Positions 1 through 5,082 of a stretch of DNA of 7,827 bases are shown here, piece by piece. Origin of the DNA: Dehalococcoidia bacterium (lineage in GTDB: Bacteria; Chloroflexota; Dehalococcoidia; UBA2979); contig SCTU01000174.1 in the NCBI GenBank assembly GCA_004297315.1, positions 1 to 7,827 of the forward strand, read 5' to 3'. A program made the position numbers and the translations under genes. How positions within the stretch are numbered: position 1 is the first letter of the stretch; every line of letters begins with the position of its first letter. Below the pieces are notes generated by a model. That model was not told the origin of the DNA. It searched no databases and was given only the letters and a program-made list of their open reading frames with translations.

Positions 1-815
1 GACGCGTGCACGATCAGCGATCGGAACGCGTCGGCGAGGGCGGGCGCGGCGGCGATCCAGATGTCGGCGGAGGTCGTCTCGGCGGGCGTGGGGTAGGCCG
101 CCAGCGGCTCCGCGATGCCGCCGGCCTCTTGCACGATCAGCGAGCCGGCGGCCGCGTCCCACCAGTGCGGGCCGCGCTCGTAGTAGGCGTCGAGGCGGCC
201 GCAGGCAACGGCGCACATATCGAGCGCGGCCGATCCGGCGCGCCGGATGTCCCTCACGACGTCGATGATCTCGGCGAGCATCGCGCCCTGGCGGCGACGC
301 TGCTCCGGCACGTAGTCGAAGCCGGTGCCGACGAGCGCGCGGTCGAGGCTTGCCACGTCCGAGGCATGGATACGCGCGTCGTTGAGCCACGCCCCGCCGC
401 CGCGCCACGCGTGGAAGGTCTCGCCTCGCTGCGGGTCGACGATCACGCCGGCTACCGCCTGCCCCTCGACCTCGGCCGCGATGGAGACGCAGAAGGCGGC
501 GCGGCGGTAGAGGTAGTTCACGGTGCCGTCGAGCGGGTCGATCACCCAGCGCACGCCCGAGGTGCCGGCGCGGCTCGCGCCCTCCTCGCCCAGCAGGCCG
601 TCGTCCGGCCGCGCGGTGAGCAGCCGCTGCACGATCAGCGCCTCGGAGGCGCGGTCCATCTCGGTGACGGCGTCGGTCGGCGAGGTCTTTGAGTCGATGG
701 TCCGTTCGCCATGCAGGTGGGCGAGCAGGAGCGCCGCCGCCTCCTGTGCGACGGGCAGGGCGAGGTCGTGGAGCGCCTCGAACTCGGCGGCTGCGGACGG
801 CAGACGGGGCGGCAT
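1..815 (-). CDS. Inositol monophosphatase family protein (3' end outside window)
   Basis: This is a Mg2+-dependent sugar- or nucleotide-phosphate phosphatase of the inositol monophosphatase (SuhB/HisN/CysQ) superfamily, presumably cytoplasmic. The frame is open from ATG at 815 to the left edge, giving 271 complete codons with no stop. The family is usually about 260-270 residues, so little is missing. The hallmark motifs are all visible: GEEG at residues 76-79 (metal-binding Glu), WVIDPLDGTVN at 90-100 (metal-binding Asp residues and the DGT phosphate loop), and WWDAAAG at 218-224 (motif B, third metal Asp). A T-DAVTEMD segment near residue 47 is also typical. The gene starts 10 bases after the stop of the TiaS-like gene and is probably the third gene of that operon. 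Its ribosome-binding site is weak, so it may rely on coupling. Family assignment is firm. The substrate (inositol phosphate, histidinol phosphate, PAP or other) cannot be decided from sequence alone. Confidence 0.93.
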   Translation of the reverse strand, partial: MPPRLPSAAAEFEALHDLALPVAQEAAALLLAHLHGERTIDSKTSPTDAVTEMDRASEALIVQRLLTARPDDGLLGEEGASRAGTSGVRWVIDPLDGTVNYLYRRAAFCVSIAAEVEGQAVAGVIVDPQRGETFHAWRGGGAWLNDARIHASDVASLDRALVGTGFDYVPEQRRRQGAMLAEIIDVVRDIRRAGSAALDMCAVACGRLDAYYERGPHWWDAAAGSLIVQEAGGIAEPLAAYPTPAETTSADIWIAAAPALADAFRSLIVHA

Positions 816-825
816 GTGACGGACG

Positions 826-1584
826 CTACCCGTCGACGTCGTCGCCCGTGGGACGGTCGACCGGTAGCCAGAGCCGGCGGTCTCCAGGGGACTGCGAGCA
901 ACGCAGGACGGACTTGCCGTCCTCCAGCCGCGGGCGGACCCAGCCGTACGTGTCGACTCGGTCGTCGCGGTCGATGGGCTCCCCATCCATCCCGATGATC
1001 AGGTCGATCGCCGTGTGCTGGCGCAGGTAGCCCGCCGTCACGATGCCTTCGAGGTCCCGGATCCCGCGCAGGTCGATGAACCGTCCGTCGTTGCCGCCCG
1101 CGCGCAGGCCGACCGCCGCGAGCGCGCCGATCGCACCGAGGCGTTCGCGGCCGAGCGCGCGGATCCCGACGTTCGACTCGTTCGAGAAGGTGAGCGCCCA
1201 CTCCAGCCGCATGACCTCGGTCTGGCAGCGCCGCCCGAAGGCGAGGGTGTGCGGGATGTCGGAGTGCCGCGACATGATCGCGATGCCGGGGTCGCTCCCC
1301 TTCGCCGCCGCGCGCCGGACGTAGTCGACGATGTCGTCTTCGAGGTCGAGCACGGAGCGGTCGGTCTCGACCCCGAAGGCGTAGCAGAAGTTGTGGCCGG
1401 TGTCCTTGATCTTGTAGATGCGCAGCAGTTCGTGCCGGGTCACGCCGAGGGAGTTACCCCAGCCCCCGTCATCGATTTGCGCCGCGAGCAGCCGGGCGAG
1501 CGTCCCCGTCCCCGGCCCGTCCTCCACGTCCGTGTCGTCGATGCCGATGATCAGTTGCTCGCGGATCGTCTCGTCTTTGGCCAT
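826..1584 (-). CDS. TiaS-like protein (tRNA(Ile2) agmatinylcytidine synthase family, short form)
   Basis: The protein has 252 residues and resembles the N-terminal part of archaeal TiaS, which uses ATP and agmatine to modify C34 of tRNA(Ile2). The opening IIGIDDTD (residues 12-19) followed by GPGTGTLA (23-30) matches the TiaS GIDDTD...CTT signature. T26 falls where TiaS has its autophosphorylated threonine (alignment from memory). SDPGIAI (97-103) and GAIGALAAVG (150-159) also fit family motifs. Archaeal TiaS is about 420 residues with a C-terminal OB fold and zinc ribbon. Here neither is present: the protein ends after about 70 residues beyond the GALAAVG motif and has no CxxC pairs. Bacteria normally make lysidine with TilS, so a different function is likely. 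The ATG at 1584 is chosen because GGGGAGG lies 6 bases before it; the in-frame GTG at 1590 abuts that site. It is the middle gene of a probable operon, 26 bases after the metallopeptidase. Confidence 0.75.
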   Translation of the reverse strand: MAKDETIREQLIIGIDDTDVEDGPGTGTLARLLAAQIDDGGWGNSLGVTRHELLRIYKIKDTGHNFCYAFGVETDRSVLDLEDDIVDYVRRAAAKGSDPGIAIMSRHSDIPHTLAFGRRCQTEVMRLEWALTFSNESNVGIRALGRERLGAIGALAAVGLRAGGNDGRFIDLRGIRDLEGIVTAGYLRQHTAIDLIIGMDGEPIDRDDRVDTYGWVRPRLEDGKSVLRCSQSPGDRRLWLPVDRPTGDDVDG

Positions 1585-1590
1585 CGTCAC

Positions 1591-1597
1591 CCTCCCC
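1591..1597 (-). promoter_or_regulatory. Shine-Dalgarno site GGGGAGG of the TiaS-like gene
   Basis: On the minus strand GGGGAGG is followed by GTGACG and then ATG at 1584-1582. The 6-base spacing favours the ATG over the overlapping GTG at 1590 as the start codon. Confidence 0.75.
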
Positions 1598-1610
1598 GGG
1601 CCGCCCGAGT

Positions 1611-2000
1611 CTAGCGTCGTGCCTCGCCAGCCTCATCCCGGCCGCGTTCGAGCGCGTCGAGTCGTGCGTCGTCGATGCCGAAGTGGTGGGCGACCTCGTG
1701 CCGGACAGTCCGTCGCACCTCCGCCGCCATCTCGGACGGGGCGAAGGCGCGCTCGTGCGGCCCCTGGAAGATCAGGATGCGGTCGGGAAGCGTCATCCCG
1801 TAGGAGGCGCGCTCGGTGCGCGGGATCCCGGTGTAGAGGCCGAAGAGGTCGCTGTCCGGCCCCACCTCCCCCGCCTCGCGGTCGGCCTCGGAGGGCTCCC
1901 GCCGCACGATTACCTCGACGTTGTCGAGCAGGGAGGAGAACTCGGGCGGCAGGCCGAGCATGGCCTGGCGGACCAGGCGGCGGAAGCGGTCTCGGTCCAT
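1611..2000 (-). CDS. Minimal zinc metallopeptidase, DUF1025 type (PF06262)
   Basis: The protein has 129 residues, the normal size for this small zincin family. The catalytic signature is HEVAHHFGIDD at residues 101-111. It supplies zinc ligands H101 and H105, catalytic E102 and, in the HExxHxxGxxD pattern typical of this family, D111 as the probable third ligand. The preceding YGMTLPDRILIFQGPHE stretch (67-83) also fits the family, where a predicted beta strand lies before the active-site helix. There is no signal peptide or membrane segment, so it is probably cytoplasmic. The physiological substrate of the family is not known to me. It appears to be the first gene of a minus-strand operon with the TiaS-like gene and the phosphatase. 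There is no Shine-Dalgarno site; a TAGACT hexamer ends 6 bases before the ATG, suggesting a leaderless mRNA. The last 15 residues are charged and Arg/Glu-rich. Confidence 0.92.
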   Translation of the reverse strand: MDRDRFRRLVRQAMLGLPPEFSSLLDNVEVIVRREPSEADREAGEVGPDSDLFGLYTGIPRTERASYGMTLPDRILIFQGPHERAFAPSEMAAEVRRTVRHEVAHHFGIDDARLDALERGRDEAGEARR

Positions 2001-2006
2001 GCGCCG

Positions 2007-2012
2007 AGTCTA
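2007..2012 (-). promoter_or_regulatory. Candidate -10 hexamer for a leaderless metallopeptidase transcript
   Basis: TAGACT on the minus strand is followed by CGGCGC and then the ATG at 2000. Transcription would start at or next to the A of the start codon. I see no convincing -35 element. Inference from spacing only. Confidence 0.5.
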
Positions 2013-2123
2013 TCGCCCCCCGGTGAATCCACGCTGGACCACTTTGGCCCGCCGGCGCGGAGGCCTTCGGACGCCGTCAGAATTGCCGATACTTCGCGTA
2101 AGTGACCGGTCAGGGTTTTCCCG

Positions 2124-2154
2124 TGGGGCGACTGCCCCATTTCGGGTGGGGAGG
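2124..2154 (+). promoter_or_regulatory. Hairpin-forming leader and Shine-Dalgarno of the 149-residue protein gene
   Basis: TGGGGC (2124-2129) and GCCCCA (2134-2139) form a perfect 6-bp stem with loop GACT. The same CCCCA (2135-2139) can instead pair with TGGGG at 2147-2151, which overlaps the ribosome-binding site GGGGAGG (2148-2154). The two pairings exclude each other. The GGGGAGG lies 7 bases before the ATG at 2162 and is well supported. A regulatory role for the hairpins is speculative, because short G/C runs are common in this genome. Confidence 0.4.
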
Positions 2155-2161
2155 CAGAGCG

Positions 2162-2611
2162 ATGTTTCGACCGCGACGACCCCAACTCCTGCCGGCCCCG
2201 CTCCGGGCGCGCATCGAGGCCTCCGTCCGCGACGGCGTCGGCCTCAGCAAGCACGAGTGGATCCTCCCGGCGCCCGTCCGGCCGCATGAACTCGTCGCGC
2301 TTGGCGAGGCGGTCGTGGAGTGGAGCCGCCTGCGCGTCGCCGAGTCACGCCGCCCGTACGGCATCGACCAGAGCGCGCTCGCGATCGCCTGCGCCCACCC
2401 AGGCGGCGCTCCGCTAGCCTCCGCGACGTTTGGCGTGTTCCGCCCGATCGAGTTGTATGCGGAAGGCGGCATCCCGGAGCGAGTCCAGGCCTTCATGGAA
2501 GAACTGTCAGTCGAGACGCTGAACGAGAGTGGGGAGCCCGTCCGGTTCGCGGCGGCGCTCTTCTCATGGGGAGATGTCGCACGGGCGACGCTCTTCGCTG
2601 GCCCCGAGTAG
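2162..2611 (+). CDS. Hypothetical protein, 149 residues
   Basis: I do not recognise this family. The ATG at 2162 is chosen because a perfect GGGGAGG lies 7 bases upstream. The GTG at 2102 would add 20 residues but has no such site. The protein is soluble in appearance, with no signal peptide or membrane segment. The N-terminal 17 residues are rich in Pro and Arg. Then comes an amphipathic, helix-like stretch (about residues 30-62, including HELVALGEAVVEWSRLRVAE). The C-terminal half (about 72-149) looks alpha/beta, with hydrophobic strand-like segments around ALAIACA, ATFGVFRPIELYA and RFAAALFSW, and a helix at IPERVQAFMEELSVETL. No catalytic motif stands out. It is divergent from the metallopeptidase operon across a 161-base gap and convergent with the small gene ending at 2629, with 17 bases between the stops. 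Codon use matches its neighbours, supporting a real gene. Confidence 0.75.
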   Translation: MFRPRRPQLLPAPLRARIEASVRDGVGLSKHEWILPAPVRPHELVALGEAVVEWSRLRVAESRRPYGIDQSALAIACAHPGGAPLASATFGVFRPIELYAEGGIPERVQAFMEELSVETLNESGEPVRFAAALFSWGDVARATLFAGPE

Positions 2612-2628
2612 TTCGAGGGGGTACGAGG

Positions 2629-2868
2629 TCAGTCGCGCAGGGCCGCCATGGCGATCGCCTCGGCGACCCGCTGGATCGGGCCGCCCTCCACCGCAAGCGC
2701 CTCGCACGTCTGCACGAGTTCGCGCAACTGCAGGGGCCGGTGCTGCGGGGCGCCGGTGATGCGCAGCGCCCGCGACAGCAGCACGCGGGCGTCCGAGGGC
2801 GAAGTGACCTCGTTTAGCGCCTGGAGCAGGTCGTCGGTCGTCATCAGCGGCATCCCACCCGCGCACAC
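2629..2868 (-). CDS. Small hypothetical protein, 79 residues
   Basis: I do not recognise this family. The product appears all-helical and soluble: one helix-like segment at the TTDDLLQALNEV stretch, one at SDARVLLSRALRI, one at RPLQLRELVQTCEALAVE and a last one at IQRVAEAIAMAALRD. I chose the GTG at 2868 because GGGGAGG ends exactly 6 bases before it, the same site and spacing as in the TiaS-like gene. The ATG at 2853 (74 residues) is the main alternative and lacks a good site; further upstream in-frame starts at 2883 and 2892 are less likely. A plus-strand ORF across the same bases has a less protein-like composition. The gene converges on the 149-residue gene and diverges from the lipoprotein gene. 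Nothing in the sequence tells its function. Confidence 0.6.
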   Translation of the reverse strand: MCAGGMPLMTTDDLLQALNEVTSPSDARVLLSRALRITGAPQHRPLQLRELVQTCEALAVEGGPIQRVAEAIAMAALRD

Positions 2869-2874
2869 CCTCGG

Positions 2875-2881
2875 CCTCCCC
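2875..2881 (-). promoter_or_regulatory. Shine-Dalgarno site GGGGAGG deciding the GTG start at 2868
   Basis: GGGGAGG on the minus strand is followed by CCGAGG and then GTG at 2868-2866. It is identical in sequence and 6-base spacing to the site before the TiaS-like gene. Confidence 0.55.
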
Positions 2882-2984
2882 ATCTTCGACAACCGCGCGC
2901 CCGCCCCTCACCAGGGGGTTCCCCGATCTCTGACCGCTTCCTTGTTCACGATGCGCAGAAGATGAGGCTGCCGACCGCCCCGCC

Positions 2985-2990
2985 TACGAT
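2985..2990 (+). promoter_or_regulatory. Candidate -10 hexamer for a leaderless lipoprotein transcript
   Basis: TACGAT is followed by GCCTCC and then the ATG at 2997. No Shine-Dalgarno site is present and no good -35 element is seen. The arrangement is that expected when transcription begins at the start codon. Confidence 0.5.
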
Positions 2991-2996
2991 GCCTCC

Positions 2997-4157
2997 ATGC
3001 ACCTCGACCGCCGCCGCGCCTACTTCTTGCTCGCCCTGGGGTGCGTGGCTGCGCTCCTCGCCGGGTGCCGGACCGAACGCGAGGTGGCCCAGATCGCGCG
3101 GCGCGAGCGTCCGGTCGCCGGGCCGCCGCGCGCCTTCATGCTCGGCTTCACCGACACCCCTGCAACGCTGACGCCCGAGGCCTACACCGCGACGTTCAAC
3201 CTCGCCTCCAACTACGGCGAGATGATCCTCGTCCAGCGCGCCGTCGCGTGGGCGGACTTCGTACCGGGCGCGAAGCCGTCCGACGGCCTGCGCGACCAGA
3301 CCGTGCGCGCACGCCAGGCCGCCGACGAGCGCGGACTCACCCTCGCGATCGCGCTCGACCCGTTCGACCCGGCGGCGCGCGGCCGCCTGCAGGGGCTGCC
3401 GCCGCGGTACGCCGGCAAGACGCTGGGCGACGCTGACCTGCGCAAGGCGTTCGTCGCGGACGCGGTATTCGTCGCGCGAACCGCGAAGCCGGCCTACCTC
3501 GCGCTCGGGCTCGAGGTGAACACCACGTTCGAGCGCAACCCGGACGGCTACCTCGCGTTCGTCGAGGCGTACAAGGAGGCGTACGACGCCGTGAAGGCGA
3601 CCGCGCCCGAGACGAAGGTCTTCCCCGGCTTCCAGCACGAAGAACTGCTCGGTATCCTGCCGAACCTGCCGCCGCATCCCCCGCGCTGGCAACTGCTCGA
3701 GGCGTACGGCGCGAAGATCGACCTCTTCGCGATCACGACCTATCCCTCGTTCGTCTACGAGGTCGCGCGGAAGGTGCCTCCGGGCTACTACACCGACATC
3801 GCGAAGCAGACGAAGTTGCCGGTGGCGTTCCTCTCCGCCGGGTTCGCCTCCGCCCCCAGCCGCGAGCACCTGAACTCGTCCACCCCGCCCGAACAGCGCC
3901 GGTATCTCCAGCGCCTGATCGAGGACGCCGACGCACTCGCCTCGCCATTCCTCATCTGGTACGCGGGCCGCGACCCCGGTTTCGCGCAGTCACCGCCGTT
4001 CGACCTGCTCGGGAGCCTGGGCCTGCGCGACGCGCGCGACCAGGCGAAGGAGGCATGGGAGGCGTGGGAGGCCGCCAGCAATCGCCCGCTCGACCCGCGC
4101 ACCCCGCCCCGGACCCCGACACCTGCCCCAACCCCCACTCCCGTGACGTCGAGATAG
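2997..4157 (+). CDS. Lipoprotein with glycoside-hydrolase-like TIM barrel, Pro/Thr-rich tail
   Basis: The protein has 386 residues. A lipoprotein signal peptide is clear: RRR at 5-7, hydrophobic core 9-22, lipobox LAGC with C24 as the lipidated residue. The mature protein should be tethered to the outer face of the membrane. Residues 45-345 look like a (beta/alpha)8 barrel of the clan-A glycosidase kind: strand-like AFMLGFTDTP (46-55), LTLAIALDPFDP (114-125), YLALGLEVNTTF (167-178), KVFPGFQ (207-213), IDLFAITTYPSF (241-252), LPVAFLSAGF (274-283) and FLIWYAGRD (318-326). E173 sits where such enzymes carry the acid/base Glu before Asn. The strand LPVAFLSAGF, where the nucleophile Glu would be expected (as in a TETGW-like motif), has Ser/Ala instead. 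Enzyme activity is therefore doubtful. The tail 366-383 is Pro/Thr-rich. The gene is convergent with the amidohydrolase, 19 bases between stops. Lipoprotein: firm; fold: probable; substrate: unknown. Confidence 0.85.
   Translation: MHLDRRRAYFLLALGCVAALLAGCRTEREVAQIARRERPVAGPPRAFMLGFTDTPATLTPEAYTATFNLASNYGEMILVQRAVAWADFVPGAKPSDGLRDQTVRARQAADERGLTLAIALDPFDPAARGRLQGLPPRYAGKTLGDADLRKAFVADAVFVARTAKPAYLALGLEVNTTFERNPDGYLAFVEAYKEAYDAVKATAPETKVFPGFQHEELLGILPNLPPHPPRWQLLEAYGAKIDLFAITTYPSFVYEVARKVPPGYYTDIAKQTKLPVAFLSAGFASAPSREHLNSSTPPEQRRYLQRLIEDADALASPFLIWYAGRDPGFAQSPPFDLLGSLGLRDARDQAKEAWEAWEAASNRPLDPRTPPRTPTPAPTPTPVTSR
4102..4142 (-). other. G-run cluster on the minus strand (possible G-quadruplex)
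   Basis: The plus strand has C runs at 4102-4105, 4107-4110, 4114-4117, 4126-4129, 4132-4136 and 4140-4142, so the minus strand carries six G runs with loops of 1, 3, 8, 2 and 3 bases. It encodes the Pro/Thr tail of the lipoprotein, which largely explains the composition. It would also be in the 3' readthrough RNA of the amidohydrolase gene. Confidence 0.3.
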
Positions 4158-4176
4158 TCCGAGACCGCGATGGTGC

Positions 4177-4950
4177 CTACTCGGGCCCGAGCCCCAAGAA
4201 CCGCGCGGCGTTCCCGCCGAGGACGGCGGCGCGCTCCGCCTCTTCCGGCAGGGCGGCCTCCACGTACGCGCGGTCGACCTCCTGCGCGCGCAGCGGGAAG
4301 TCCGAGCCCCACGCCACAGAATCGAGGCCGGCCATGTCGATGACGCGACGGAAGACCTCCGGCACGTAGAGGTACGACGACGCCGCGCTGTCGAAGAGCA
4401 CGCGTCGCTCAATGCTCCGGCGCACCTCCGGGATCAGAGTGGCGAACGGGAAGCCGCCGCCCCAGTGCGCCGCGATCAGGCGCGCCTCGGGCCGGGCATC
4501 GAGCAGTTGGCCAAGCGCGCCCGGCGTCAGTCCCCCCACTTTGCCCGGATAGAGGTGGCCCGCCTCCTCCGAACTGTGCACCAGCACCGGCAGATGCGAG
4601 GCCGGCACGTCCTCCGGCGCGCACTCGCGCACCTCGCCGATGCCCGAGGCGCCCTCGACCGGTTCGCGCGTCGGCACGAAGGGGAGGATGCGGCCGCCCG
4701 AGGCTCGCGCCGCCTCGACCAGGTAGGCGGCATGCTCGGCGGCCAGCGCAGGGTCGCGCCACCAGAACCCGCAGGCGATCGAGACGTCGACTCCGGCACG
4801 CTCCATCGAAGCGAGCAGGTCATCGGCGGTCGCCATCGTCGCCTTCGCGCTCGCGTACATCTCATCGAATGCCGCGTCGGCGACGGCGAGGCGAGAGCGC
4901 TGCGCGATCAGGCGCGGCGGAAAGATGTGCGTATGGATGTCCACGATCAT
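4177..4950 (-). CDS. Amidohydrolase (Amidohydro_2 family), compact form
   Basis: This is a metal-dependent TIM-barrel hydrolase or decarboxylase-like protein of the amidohydrolase superfamily (PF04909 type), 257 residues, cytoplasmic. The expected metal-site residues are visible: DIHTH (H6 and H8) on strand 1, PVLVH (H125), IAAHWGGG (H162) and WGSDFP (D217). HSSEEAGHLYPGK (125-137) and the terminal GGNAARFLGL are typical of the subfamily. I chose the ATG at 4950 because the metal-binding HTH normally lies within about 10 residues of the start, and a TACGAT hexamer ends 7 bases upstream. The ATG at 4980 would add 10 unneeded residues. The segment between FVPTRE (91-96) and LPVLVH (120-125) holds only 23 residues, whereas relatives I recall have two full helices and an intervening strand there. 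All metal ligands remain. The substrate cannot be named. The gene converges on the lipoprotein gene and diverges from the Asp23-domain gene. Confidence 0.88.
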   Translation of the reverse strand: MIVDIHTHIFPPRLIAQRSRLAVADAAFDEMYASAKATMATADDLLASMERAGVDVSIACGFWWRDPALAAEHAAYLVEAARASGGRILPFVPTREPVEGASGIGEVRECAPEDVPASHLPVLVHSSEEAGHLYPGKVGGLTPGALGQLLDARPEARLIAAHWGGGFPFATLIPEVRRSIERRVLFDSAASSYLYVPEVFRRVIDMAGLDSVAWGSDFPLRAQEVDRAYVEAALPEEAERAAVLGGNAARFLGLGPE

Positions 4951-4957
4951 GTCCGGG

Positions 4958-4967
4958 ATCGTACGAT
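4958..4967. promoter_or_regulatory. Palindrome ATCGTACGAT: candidate -10 element on both strands
   Basis: This perfect 10-bp palindrome contains TACGAT on the minus strand (4963-4958), 7 bases before the amidohydrolase ATG at 4950. It also contains TACGAT on the plus strand (4962-4967), pointing toward the Asp23-domain gene. It could drive a leaderless minus transcript and a plus transcript with a leader of about 110 bases. No clear -35 boxes are seen. Confidence 0.45.
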
Positions 4968-5041
4968 GTGTGCGCGGCATGCACCCCGCCCGGCACACCA
5001 ACCGCGGGGGACGCGCCGGAGCGATCGGGCGGGAGTCCGGC

Positions 5042-5077
5042 CACCGCGAGGCAAGCCTCGTGGTGTGCCCGCGAGGC
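5042..5077 (+). promoter_or_regulatory. Overlapping alternative hairpins before the Asp23-domain gene
   Basis: Three related segments lie in a row: CGAGGC (5047-5052), its complement GCCTCG (5055-5060) and CGAGGC again (5072-5077), the last containing the GAGG ribosome-binding site. Hairpin 1 pairs 5042-5051 with 5056-5065 (10 bp, one G-T, loop CAAG) and leaves the site free. Hairpin 2 pairs 5054-5063 with 5069-5078 (10 bp, one T-G, 5-base loop) and buries the site. They cannot coexist. In DNA, 5042-5065 is also a near-perfect palindrome that could be a repressor operator. Either role is inference. Confidence 0.45.
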
Positions 5078-5082
5078 TCACC

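Noticed and set aside
1015..1614. Plus-strand open frames opposite the TiaS-like gene
   Set aside because: Low-complexity Arg/Val/Asp composition; the minus strand carries the TiaS motifs.
2602..2620. CCCCGAG...TCGAGGGG as a terminator between the convergent genes at 2611 and 2629
   Set aside because: Only four C-G pairs form cleanly; the inner bases do not pair and there is no T tract.
2910..2930. CAGGGGGTTCCCCGATC as part of a tRNA or small RNA
   Set aside because: It resembles a T-arm only superficially; no acceptor, D or anticodon arms can be found around it.
2946..3869. Long minus-strand open frame (307 codons) opposite the lipoprotein gene
   Set aside because: Its product is very Arg/Gly/Val-rich without motifs, as expected for an antisense frame in GC-rich coding DNA. 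The opposite strand encodes a clear signal peptide and barrel.
4180..4191. Perfect palindrome CTCGGGCCCGAG as a terminator
   Set aside because: It lies within the last codons of the amidohydrolase, allows only a 4-bp stem with a 4-base loop, and has no T tract.
4465..5082. Extension of the Asp23-domain frame far upstream
   Set aside because: The frame stays open across the antisense of the amidohydrolase gene by chance. The ATG at 5083 has a ribosome-binding site and gives the family-like layout.
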